From NCBI RefSeq assembly GCF_003324185.1, contig NZ_PXUP01000003.1:186001-250000 (forward strand): a stretch of DNA of 64,000 bases. Reading direction: 5' to 3'. The stretch is from Faecalibacterium prausnitzii (lineage in GTDB: Bacteria; Bacillota; Clostridia; Oscillospirales; Ruminococcaceae). Shown here piece by piece: positions 51,991 to 59,308 of this stretch (position 1 is its first letter; each line of letters begins with the position of its first letter). The notes under the pieces are model-generated. The model saw nothing but the letters and a program-made list of their open reading frames with translations. It ran no database searches and had not been told where the DNA came from. The position numbers and the translations under genes were made by a program.

Positions 51991-52019
51991 TTGACTTTCG
52001 CACTTTGAAGTGCTAAAGT
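51991..52019 (+). promoter_or_regulatory. Promoter of the YerC-type gene with a palindrome in the spacer
   Basis: TTGACT (51991-51996), a 17-base spacer, TAAAGT (52014-52019). The spacer contains GCACTT-TG-AAGTGC (52000-52013), a two-fold symmetric site well placed for repressor binding. Confidence 0.65.
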
Positions 52020-52098
52020 AATAGCGTGCAGAATATTCCGCGCGGCAGCACTGTCGGCTTTGCCTGCTGCCGCCGCTGTTATAATAAGGAGAAAAACA

Positions 52099-52407
52099 AT
52101 GGCTGAAAAAAATTCCAGAAGAAACGAGACGACGGATGCACTGTTTGACGCTATCCTCAGTCTGGAGAGCCGGGAAGAGTGCTACGCCTTTTTTGAGGAT
52201 CTATGCACTGTAAAGGAGATCTCGGATATGGCGCAGCGCCTGCAGGCCGCAAAGCTGCTGCTGGACGGTGCCACCTATGAGCAGATCGTCAAGGCGGTGG
52301 AGATCAGCACTGCCACCATCAGCCGCATCAACCGCTGCATCCAGTACGGCTCCGGCGGCTACCGCGACACCATTGAGAAGGTGCGCGCGCAGGCTGAAAA
52401 GCAGTAA
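52099..52407 (+). CDS. TrpR-like regulator of the YerC/YecD family
   Basis: 102 residues, all helical. The TrpR-fold HTH is seen in CYAFFEDLCTVKEISDMAQRL, TYEQIVKAVEISTATISRINR and a Gly-rich end CIQYGSGGYRD. The family is widespread in Firmicutes; the ligand, if any, and targets are unknown. ATG at 52099 has AAGGAG upstream; the earlier ATG is in the leader. A symmetric site in its promoter suggests self-control. Confidence 0.92.
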   Translation: MAEKNSRRNETTDALFDAILSLESREECYAFFEDLCTVKEISDMAQRLQAAKLLLDGATYEQIVKAVEISTATISRINRCIQYGSGGYRDTIEKVRAQAEKQ

Positions 52408-52466
52408 CAGCCGCACCCGCCGTAGCATAGGATAGGGCACACGACCGGAAAGGAAGGTTTTGCCCT

Positions 52467-52793
52467 ATGATGATCGATACCCCCTGTGCCCGTTCTCAGT
52501 GCCCGGAGATGCCCAAGGTCAGCTTGGATCAGGCTGTTGTGGACCTGATGGAAAGCATTGCCTTGCAGGAAACGGCGCTCAGCCACATTTTGTGTGCCGA
52601 AAGCCGGAAGATGCAGAAGGCCATGGATCTGGATGGCCTGGATCTTTGCAAGCTGCTGGAGGTGAACGACTCCGCCACCAATATGGTGCACGCCGTCGCA
52701 AACCTTGAACTGGTGCTCAAGGATAAGCTGGAGTTCGTTTCCAACAACCTGTATGTCCCGGGGGACAGCGGCTGCCCATCACCTGCGCAGTAA
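52467..52793 (+). CDS. Small helical protein of unknown function
   Basis: 108 residues. The central part (VVDLMESIALQETALSHILCAESRKMQKAM split here: LMESIALQETALSHIL then AESRKMQKAM, about 28-55) resembles a short clostridial family with the pattern IA.EE..L.HI.NAE..K.Q, seen in proteins of spore or surface context as far as I recall. No signal peptide. Two Cys near the N-terminus and two later. AGGAAGG precedes the ATG. It sits 60 bases after the YerC-type gene and is probably co-transcribed. Function unassigned. Confidence 0.7.
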   Translation: MMIDTPCARSQCPEMPKVSLDQAVVDLMESIALQETALSHILCAESRKMQKAMDLDGLDLCKLLEVNDSATNMVHAVANLELVLKDKLEFVSNNLYVPGDSGCPSPAQ

Positions 52794-52831
52794 TGTTTTT
52801 GCGTGGGACGATCTTTACTGCAATCTAACCT

Positions 52832-52875
52832 GTGAAAATGCAATGTCGGGCAGCCCACAGGCTGCCCGACATTGC
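52832..52875 (+). repeat. GTGAAAA-hairpin repeat, copy E
   Basis: GTGAAAA, T, arm GCAATGTCGGGCAGC, loop CCACAG, then the perfect complement. It lies between the small helical protein and a conventional terminator. Confidence 0.85.
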
Positions 52876-52895
52876 TCTGAATCGTTCTGCCGCAA

Positions 52896-52938
52896 GGGAG
52901 GCTGCTGCACAAAACAGGGTGCAGCAGCCTCCCTTTTT
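52896..52938 (+). terminator. Terminator after the YerC-type gene pair
   Basis: GGGAGGCTGCTGCAC pairs with GTGCAGCAGCCTCCC, followed by TTTTTA. Confidence 0.9.
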
Positions 52939-52980
52939 ATGAAAATCCTGCATAAGAGACAGAAAAATCTTTTGTTGGAA

Positions 52981-53009
52981 TTGCTGATGTATCAAATCTG
53001 TGCTATACT
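52981..53009 (+). promoter_or_regulatory. Promoter of the HAD phosphatase gene
   Basis: TTGCTG (52981-52986), a 17-base spacer, TATACT (53004-53009). Confidence 0.6.
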
Positions 53010-53024
53010 ATTGGATGTATCACC

Positions 53025-53699
53025 ATGAAAGCGAGGAATATAACATTGCTGCATTATGATGCGATCCTATTTGATGTGGACGGGACGCTGATCGATTCGG
53101 CTCCCGGTATCATTCATACATTGCAAGAGGTTTTCTGCACCATGGGTGTGGATGTATCCGGCGTAAACCTGCGCCGGTATCTGGGCCCGCCGCTGCGCAA
53201 AAGCTTCGGTGAGCACTTCACCGACCCGGCGCTGATCGAAAAGGCCACCGACCTTTACCGCACGAGCTACGCGGTGAAGGGCAGCCACGAGTGTGCCGTG
53301 TTCCCGGGTGTTCCGCAGATGCTGCAAACCCTGAAGCAGGCTGGTTTTATTTTGTGCACCGCCACCTCCAAGCCCACCAAGGTGGTCACCCCTATTTTGG
53401 AGGAGCAGGGTCTGGCGCAGTATTTTGATTTTATCGGCGGTGCCTCCATGGACGAGAGCCGGGACACCAAGACCGAGGTCGTGCGTTATGTGCTCAGCCA
53501 GCCCGCCTTGCAGGGCAAGCGGGTGCTGATGGTGGGCGACCGCAACGATGATATGCGGGGCGCTGCCGACTGTGGTCTGGATGCTGCCGGTGTGCTGTAC
53601 GGCTACGGCAGCCGGGAAGAGCTGGAAGCTTTCCATCCGGTGCTGCTGGCCGAAAGCTGCGCCGACCTTACCGACCGGCTGCTGGCAGCCCGGGTATGA
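53025..53699 (+). CDS. HAD-family phosphatase (Gph/PGP-like)
   Basis: 224 residues. HAD motifs: ILFDVDGTLIDS near 13 (nucleophile DxD), CTATSKPTK near 110 and VLMVGDRNDDMRGA near 167. A helical cap follows motif I, as in phosphoglycolate phosphatases and related nucleotide phosphatases. The ATG at 53025 is only ~9 bases after the predicted transcript start and has no clear Shine-Dalgarno; a TTG at 53046 preceded by GAGGAA is a realistic alternative start. Substrate uncertain. The next gene begins 39 bases later. Confidence 0.88.
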   Translation: MKARNITLLHYDAILFDVDGTLIDSAPGIIHTLQEVFCTMGVDVSGVNLRRYLGPPLRKSFGEHFTDPALIEKATDLYRTSYAVKGSHECAVFPGVPQMLQTLKQAGFILCTATSKPTKVVTPILEEQGLAQYFDFIGGASMDESRDTKTEVVRYVLSQPALQGKRVLMVGDRNDDMRGAADCGLDAAGVLYGYGSREELEAFHPVLLAESCADLTDRLLAARV

Positions 53700-53738
53700 C
53701 AGGAAGTTTCATTCCTTCGGAAGGAGAATGGATAGAAT

Positions 53739-55577
53739 ATGAGAAGCAATAATCAACAGGAGAACAAGGCGCTGACCCCGATGCAGAAGCAGGCGGTGCT
53801 GGTGTGCATCGTGTGCGCACTGGCGGCGCTACTGACCATCGGCATCACCCTTACCATGCTCAAGCGGGGCAAGGACCCGGCGGAGCAGCCGGGGGATTCT
53901 TCCATTATTACCCCCGCGCCCGCCCCGGAAGGGGAGGAGGATATCTCTGACCACTACCAGATCAACGAGACTTCCAGTGCACTGCTCACCGGGACTGCTG
54001 ATGCTGGTGACGCCTATCAGGAGCAGACCCTTTTTATCGGCGATTCCAACACGGTGCGTTTGTACGCCAACGGTCTGATCTCGTTGCAGCAGTTCTGCGC
54101 CAAGGAAGGCATTGGCACCAGTGCCGCCCTGAACGAGGGCATCGTTACCTTTAAGCGGGACGATAACCGCTACACCATCGCGCAGGCGGTGGCCAAAATG
54201 AAGCCCCGCCGGGTGGTCATTATGCTGGGCACCAACGACAACGGCATGAATACCGAGGACTTTATCAGCAACTACACCGCGCTGGTACAGGCCATTCAGG
54301 CCAGCTATCCCTATACCGATATCATCGTCAACACGGTGCCGCCGGTCCCGTCCAACCACTCCAACTACCCCAATATGGATCAGACCCGCATTGATGATTT
54401 CAACATGGCGCTGCTGACCATGTGCGAGCAGCTGGGCGTCAAGTTCCTCAACTCTGCCGAGGCACTGAAGGACGCCAACGGCTACGGCAATGTCGATTAC
54501 TACCAGAGCGGGGATATCCACCTCAAGCCCGCAGGCCTGAAGGTGCTGCTGAAGTATCTGCGCACCCACGCCTACGAGACCGAGGATCGCCGCCCGGATA
54601 CCAATAATATCCCCACCCGCGCCGAGTATACCGCCAACCCCAGCTCTGCGGTGGAGGCATCCAGCAGCTCGGAGACGGTCTCCTCCTCTGTTGTTGAGGA
54701 AAAAACGGAGTATCAGGCGGACTATCGCGTGGACAAAACCGGCGGCGGCTCCCTGACCTGCGGCGACGAGAGCGGCAAGTCTCTTACCGTCAAGGTGACC
54801 AGCGCCGCCCAGAGCGTTACGGTGACCGCTGTGCCGGAGGACGGCTATGTGTTCGTCAAGTGGAGCGATGGCGTGACCAAGCGCACCCGCACCGATACCA
54901 ATTTTGACCAGAACGTGGATGTGACCGCTGTGTTTGCAGCGGCCTCTATCCAGGTCAGCAGCAGCGGTAAGGCTGGGCTGGGGGATTCCTATACCTTTAA
55001 GGCAACCCTCAAGGGCAAGTATCTGGATGCTTCCAGCATCCGCTGGTATGTCAACGGCAGCGAGGTAACACAAGCTGCCGGTAAGACCACCGTAAAGGGC
55101 GAGGTAGACCCCTCTATGGTGGGCGGCACCTTCCGGGTGTACGCCACCGCCAGCTATAACGACTGCACCGTCACCAGCAACAAGCTGGAACTTACGGTCA
55201 GCGGTGGAACGTCCGGCAGCACCAGCAGCTCCAGCAGCTCCAGCGCTTCCTCTAAGGAGGATAAGCCTGCATCCTCCAAGGAAGAAACGTCCTCCTCTAA
55301 GGAAGAAAAACCGGCCTCTTCCAAGGAAGAGAAACCCGCTTCCTCCAAGGAGGAGAAGCCCGCTTCTTCCTCCTCGAACGGTACTTCTGAAAGCACTGGC
55401 AGCTCCTCCAAGGTGGAGAAGCCTGCCTCTTCTGCGGCATCTTCTAAGGAAGAAAAGCCCGTCTCTTCTTCGCAGAGCAGTTCCTCTTCCAAGGAGGAAA
55501 AACCAGCCTCTTCTAAAGAGGAAAAGCCCGCTTCCTCCAAAACCGAGGTAAGCGCCAGCAAGGAAGCTGCCAACTAA
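53739..55577 (+). CDS. Membrane-anchored SGNH/GDSL hydrolase with repetitive Ser/Lys/Glu/Pro tail
   Basis: 612 residues. A membrane segment at about 18-40 anchors an extracellular SGNH domain: block I FIGDSN near 102, block III VIMLGTNDN near 161 and block V SGDIHLKPAG near 258. After about 290 a Ser-rich linker leads to a domain like the InlB/listeria repeat type (VPEDGYVFVKWSDG, VTAVFAAA near 365-405) and an Ig-like part. The last ~120 residues are serine runs and about nine imperfect KEEKPASS units. No LPxTG motif is seen. Likely acts on cell-wall or glycan acyl groups; target unknown. Confidence 0.85.
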   Translation: MRSNNQQENKALTPMQKQAVLVCIVCALAALLTIGITLTMLKRGKDPAEQPGDSSIITPAPAPEGEEDISDHYQINETSSALLTGTADAGDAYQEQTLFIGDSNTVRLYANGLISLQQFCAKEGIGTSAALNEGIVTFKRDDNRYTIAQAVAKMKPRRVVIMLGTNDNGMNTEDFISNYTALVQAIQASYPYTDIIVNTVPPVPSNHSNYPNMDQTRIDDFNMALLTMCEQLGVKFLNSAEALKDANGYGNVDYYQSGDIHLKPAGLKVLLKYLRTHAYETEDRRPDTNNIPTRAEYTANPSSAVEASSSSETVSSSVVEEKTEYQADYRVDKTGGGSLTCGDESGKSLTVKVTSAAQSVTVTAVPEDGYVFVKWSDGVTKRTRTDTNFDQNVDVTAVFAAASIQVSSSGKAGLGDSYTFKATLKGKYLDASSIRWYVNGSEVTQAAGKTTVKGEVDPSMVGGTFRVYATASYNDCTVTSNKLELTVSGGTSGSTSSSSSSSASSKEDKPASSKEETSSSKEEKPASSKEEKPASSKEEKPASSSSNGTSESTGSSSKVEKPASSAASSKEEKPVSSSQSSSSSKEEKPASSKEEKPASSKTEVSASKEAAN

Positions 55578-55632
55578 GGGCACATTTCCTCCTTGCGCCG
55601 CATAGGCTGGCGGGAGAGGAAGGTGGAGCCTT

Positions 55633-55854
55633 ATGTACTGGGAAGCGATGCGCACGCCCGCCCTGCCCGGCGAGTATGACGTGACCGACGGCAGCGTGGA
55701 TTACTACGATACCGACTGGGAAAACGTGGATAACAGCGCACTGGAGGAAGAAATGCAGAAATGTGGTCTGACGCCCTGCGAGGGTAAAACAATGTGTCCG
55801 GACAACACCCCGGCACAAACAGACCTGTCTGCGTATGAGATCGTTTCTGAATAA
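55633..55854 (+). CDS. Small acidic protein of unknown function
   Basis: 73 residues, acidic, rich in Asp, Tyr and Glu with two cysteines (CGLTPC near 44-49). No membrane segment or known motif. The ATG follows GGTGGAG and the frame ends in a clear stop. It is 55 bases after the SGNH gene and on the same strand. Coding is supported by its ribosome binding site and composition only. Confidence 0.55.
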   Translation: MYWEAMRTPALPGEYDVTDGSVDYYDTDWENVDNSALEEEMQKCGLTPCEGKTMCPDNTPAQTDLSAYEIVSE

Positions 55855-55940
55855 TGGGAAGCCAGCTCTGCCGGGGGTGGGGCTGGCTTCTCCCTGTTGA
55901 TACACCAAAGTGGGAAATGCTGAAAAGAAAGTGAGATACT

Positions 55941-56681
55941 ATGGCAAAATATTATTGCATCCTGTTCGATGCAGACAATACGCTGCTCAACTTTGACGCA
56001 GCGGAAAACAAGGCGCTGGCCGAAACGCTGGTGAACTACGGCATCGAGCCGGACGCCGAGACCGTGCAGACCTACCGCACCATCAACGAGGAACTGTGGC
56101 GGCAGCTGGAAAAAGGCCAGATCCGCCGCGAGAAGCTGTTCGGCGAGCGGTTCAGTCGCTTCTTAAAGACCATCGATGCCGCCGGTGACGGCGTGGAGAT
56201 GAACCGTTTTTATCTGGAGCAGCTGTCCACCCACCCGGATCTGATGAGCCCGGAGGTGCTGGACGTGCTGCGGGAGCTTTCCGAGGTGGCAACGCTGGCC
56301 ATCGTCAGCAACGGTGCCCAGAAAGTGCAGACCCGCCGTCTGGCAGAAAGCGGCGTGATGAATTTTATGGAGGATGTGTTCATCTCTGAGAAAATGGGCT
56401 GCGAAAAGCCCAATGCCCGCATCTTTGATGCCGCCTTGCGCGCACTGGGCGTGGAGAACCGGGAGCACGTTCTGATGGTGGGCGACAGCTTGGCCAGCGA
56501 TGTTCAGGGCGGCAGCAACGCCGGGCTGGATACCTGTTGGTATAACCCCAACCACGCTGAGAACCCCGGTAAGGTGATCCCCACCTACGAGATCGCCAGT
56601 CTGGAGGAACTGTATCCGCTGGTGATGGAGCAGGAGGAACTGGCCAACGTTGGCCTGAAGAACCGCCGCCACCAGTGCTGA
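55941..56681 (+). CDS. YjjG-family pyrimidine nucleotidase (HAD)
   Basis: 246 residues. HAD motif I reads LFDADNTLLNFDAAE near residue 9, which with ADNTL is typical of YjjG/YfnB, motif II IVSNGAQKVQTRRL near 116, and the last motif VLMVGDSLASDVQGG near 176. YjjG removes phosphate from non-canonical dUMP-type nucleotides, protecting the pool. Ends 30 bases before the ABC-F gene. Confidence 0.88.
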   Translation: MAKYYCILFDADNTLLNFDAAENKALAETLVNYGIEPDAETVQTYRTINEELWRQLEKGQIRREKLFGERFSRFLKTIDAAGDGVEMNRFYLEQLSTHPDLMSPEVLDVLRELSEVATLAIVSNGAQKVQTRRLAESGVMNFMEDVFISEKMGCEKPNARIFDAALRALGVENREHVLMVGDSLASDVQGGSNAGLDTCWYNPNHAENPGKVIPTYEIASLEELYPLVMEQEELANVGLKNRRHQC

Positions 56682-56711
56682 AACTTAAAAAACGGATAAC
56701 GGAACAAAACT

Positions 56712-58607
56712 ATGCTGATACATTTGGAAAAACTGGGTAAGACCTTTGGCGAAAAGGTGGTGTTGCACGATGTGACCGCCAGTGTCGAGCGGGAAGATCG
56801 CATCGGCATTGTGGGACAGAACGGTGCAGGCAAGACCACTCTGCTCAAGATCCTTACCGGCGAATATCAGGACTACGAGGGCGAGTTCAGTGTGACCCAC
56901 GGGGTAACACTGGGCTATCTGGAGCAGAACGCAAAGCTGGACGCCACGCTGGATATCTACGGCGAGATGCGCGCCACTTTTGCCCCGGTGCTGGATGCCA
57001 TGGCGCAGATGCAGATCTTGGAGCGCCGTATGGCTGCCCAGCCCGATAACGCCGACCTGCTGGCACAGCACGATGCCCTGCAAAACATCGTGGATGCCGC
57101 CGACGGCTACAACATGGACGTGAACATCAAAAAGGTGCTGTCCGGCATGGGTTTTGCACAGGATACATGGCAAAAGAACATTGCAGTGCTCTCCGGCGGT
57201 GAGCTGACGCGGCTGCGCCTGGCAAAGCTGCTGCTGGAAAAGCCCGATGTCCTCATTCTGGACGAGCCCACCAACCACTTGGACTTTGCCACTATGGAAT
57301 GGCTGGAAAACTACCTCAAGGGCTACTCCGGCGCAGTGCTGGTGGTCAGCCACGACCGCTATTTTCTTGATAACGTCTGTACAAAGATCTGGGAGGTGTC
57401 CTTCCAGACCATGACCACCTACAAGGGCAACTTCTCGGCCTATCTGCCCCAGAAGGAAGCCGCCGATGTCCTGCGCCAGAAGCAGCACGATGCCGACGTG
57501 GCACTGGCTGAAAAGCTGCAGGACTATGTGGACCGCAACCTTGTGCGCGCCTCCACCACCAAAATGGCACAGAGCCGCCGCAAGCAGCTGGAAAAGCTGG
57601 AGATCACCGAGGCGCCCAAGGACGAGACCAACCAGCTGAAGTTCCGCTTTGAATATGACGTAGAACCGTGGAATGAGCTGGTGATGCTGAAAAACCTCAG
57701 CATCAAGATCGGGGAGCGCACCCTGCTGGAACCCTTTACCTATACGGTCTGCCGCGGGCAGCGGCTTATCATTGCCGGCCCCAACGGTGCGGGCAAATCC
57801 ACCCTGATGCAGGTGCTGGACGGCAAGCGCCGCCCCTCCGGCGGCATGGTGCGGCTGGGCACCGGGGCGCGTCCCAGCATTTTTGCCCAGCAGCAGAACC
57901 GTCTGGGACAGGGCAGGGTCATTGATGTCATCTGGAACAAGTACCCCCGCATGACCGAGCTGGAAGTGCGCAGCCACCTTGCAAAGCTGGGCTTCCGGGG
58001 CGATACCGTGTTCAAGCCCTGTGAGGCATTGTCCGGCGGCGAGTTGGCGCGTCTGCGCTTTGCGGAGATCGTGCTGGAACGGCCGAACCTGCTGTTTTTG
58101 GACGAGCCTACCAACCACTTGGACATCTATACCCGCGAGAACCTGACTGAAGCACTGATGGCCTATACCGGCACCCTGCTGCTGGTCACCCACGACCGTC
58201 ACCTGATGAACAGTCTGGCCTGTCCCATCCTCTACCTTGAGGACGGCAAGGCGGTGCTTTACCCCAGCTACGATGCCCTGATGGGTCGTGCCGCCCCGGC
58301 GCAGGCCGCCCAGAAAGCTGCCGAGCCTGCCAAGACCGGCTACGGCAAGGAACAGCGCCGCCGCCGCGCCGAGCTGCGCGCCAAGATCAAGGCCTGCGAG
58401 GACGAGATGGAGGCCTGCGGTGCACGCGAGGTGGAGCTGGACAACGAGATCAACTCCCCGGAGGTGTACAACGACCCTGACCTGCTGCGCCAGAAAAGCG
58501 ATGAGCTGAGCGACCTGCGCTTCCATCAGGAGGAGCTTTTTGCCGCATGGGAAGCCGCCATGGAAGAGCAGGAAGCCTACGAGCAGACGCAGCAGCCCGA
58601 AGAATAA
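56712..58607 (+). CDS. ABC-F family ATPase
   Basis: 631 residues with two ABC domains and no membrane segment. First: Walker A GQNGAGKTTLL near 37, LSGGELTRLRLAKLL near 160, LDEPTNHLDF near 182. Second: GPNGAGKSTLM near 358, LSGGELARLRFAEI near 442, LDEPTNHLDI. A charged linker (about 255-305) joins them and a coiled-coil C-terminus follows (about 555-615). ABC-F proteins act on the ribosome E site to rescue stalled or drug-bound ribosomes; the linker length resembles housekeeping EttA/Uup-YfmR types more than resistance proteins. Subfamily not certain. Confidence 0.92.
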   Translation: MLIHLEKLGKTFGEKVVLHDVTASVEREDRIGIVGQNGAGKTTLLKILTGEYQDYEGEFSVTHGVTLGYLEQNAKLDATLDIYGEMRATFAPVLDAMAQMQILERRMAAQPDNADLLAQHDALQNIVDAADGYNMDVNIKKVLSGMGFAQDTWQKNIAVLSGGELTRLRLAKLLLEKPDVLILDEPTNHLDFATMEWLENYLKGYSGAVLVVSHDRYFLDNVCTKIWEVSFQTMTTYKGNFSAYLPQKEAADVLRQKQHDADVALAEKLQDYVDRNLVRASTTKMAQSRRKQLEKLEITEAPKDETNQLKFRFEYDVEPWNELVMLKNLSIKIGERTLLEPFTYTVCRGQRLIIAGPNGAGKSTLMQVLDGKRRPSGGMVRLGTGARPSIFAQQQNRLGQGRVIDVIWNKYPRMTELEVRSHLAKLGFRGDTVFKPCEALSGGELARLRFAEIVLERPNLLFLDEPTNHLDIYTRENLTEALMAYTGTLLLVTHDRHLMNSLACPILYLEDGKAVLYPSYDALMGRAAPAQAAQKAAEPAKTGYGKEQRRRRAELRAKIKACEDEMEACGAREVELDNEINSPEVYNDPDLLRQKSDELSDLRFHQEELFAAWEAAMEEQEAYEQTQQPEE

Positions 58608-58622
58608 AGGAGCGTATCCTCT

Positions 58623-59168
58623 ATGCCTAAAAATCACCGCAACTATCAAAAAACACGGCACATCGCCCTGTCCGGTCTGTTGTTTGCGCTGGCAATGGCG
58701 CTTTCCTTCATTGAAGGCACGCTGGTCATCCCGGGGCTTTTGCCGGGCATGAAGCTGGGGCTTGCCAACATCGTGGTCATGTACGCGTTGTTCTTCATGG
58801 GTCCCCGGCAGGCGCTGGTGCTGGATATACTCAAGGCATTGTTCGTCTTTCTGGTGTCCGGCTTCACGGCGGGCTTTCTCTCGCTGTGCGGCGGGCTTTT
58901 GTCCCTTGCGGTGATGTGGGTGCTGTACTATCTTCTGCCGGTGCGGCCCACATGGTTCATCCTGTCGGTCTGCGGCGCACTGGCGCATAACGTGGGGCAG
59001 CTGCTGGGCGCAGGGGTCATCATCTCCTCGTCCTTGTCGCTGTACTACGCGCCGGTCATGTTGGTGCTGGGGCTTGTCATGGGTGCGCTCACCTCGGTCA
59101 CGCTGCGGGCGCTGCTGCCCGCGCTGGGCAAAATGGGCTTCAACACCCACGAAAACCGCCCCGAATGA
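58623..59168 (+). CDS. Gx transporter / heptaprenyl diphosphate synthase component I-like membrane protein
   Basis: 181 residues, about five membrane segments. It matches the Hpre_diP_synt_I family: ALSGLLFALAMALSFIEG, LLPGMKLGLANIVVMYALF near 40 and LSVCGALAHNVGQLLGA near 118. The family name is historical; several members look like ECF-type S components for small molecules. It lies 15 bases after the ABC-F gene. Function uncertain. Confidence 0.8.
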   Translation: MPKNHRNYQKTRHIALSGLLFALAMALSFIEGTLVIPGLLPGMKLGLANIVVMYALFFMGPRQALVLDILKALFVFLVSGFTAGFLSLCGGLLSLAVMWVLYYLLPVRPTWFILSVCGALAHNVGQLLGAGVIISSSLSLYYAPVMLVLGLVMGALTSVTLRALLPALGKMGFNTHENRPE

Positions 59169-59189
59169 CCGACCATTTCGGCAGGGCAG

Positions 59190-59217
59190 TTGCATTTTGG
59201 CCGGAAATCTGTATAAT
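59190..59217 (+). promoter_or_regulatory. Promoter of lon
   Basis: TTGCAT (59190-59195), a 16-base spacer, TATAAT (59212-59217). Confidence 0.75.
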
Positions 59218-59262
59218 AAGGAAACAACTGTATTTTTATCAAAAAGACCCCAAAGGATAGAG

Positions 59263-59291
59263 CTGCCGCAGCATGGGAACTTGAGCGGCAG
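59263..59291 (+). promoter_or_regulatory. Hairpin just upstream of the lon ribosome binding site
   Basis: CTGCCGC pairs with GCGGCAG around a 15-base loop, ending three bases before GGGAGG. It could modulate initiation; no CIRCE or CtsR box is seen. Confidence 0.45.
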
Positions 59292-59308
59292 TCGGGAGGT
59301 GTTTGTAT

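Noticed and set aside
53829-55655. 608-codon minus-strand open frame opposite the SGNH hydrolase
   Set aside because: Antisense shadow; Gly/Arg-rich translation mirrors the Ser/Lys repeats of the real gene.
56685-59195. 836-codon open frame on the minus strand opposite the ABC-F gene
   Set aside because: A shadow of GC-rich coding sequence: low-complexity His/Gln/Gly-rich translation, no ribosome binding site, and the opposite strand encodes a clear ABC-F protein.
59169-59308. CIRCE or CtsR heat-shock operator before lon
   Set aside because: No TTAGCACTC/GAGTGCTAA or GGTCAAA repeats; only a GC-rich hairpin is present.
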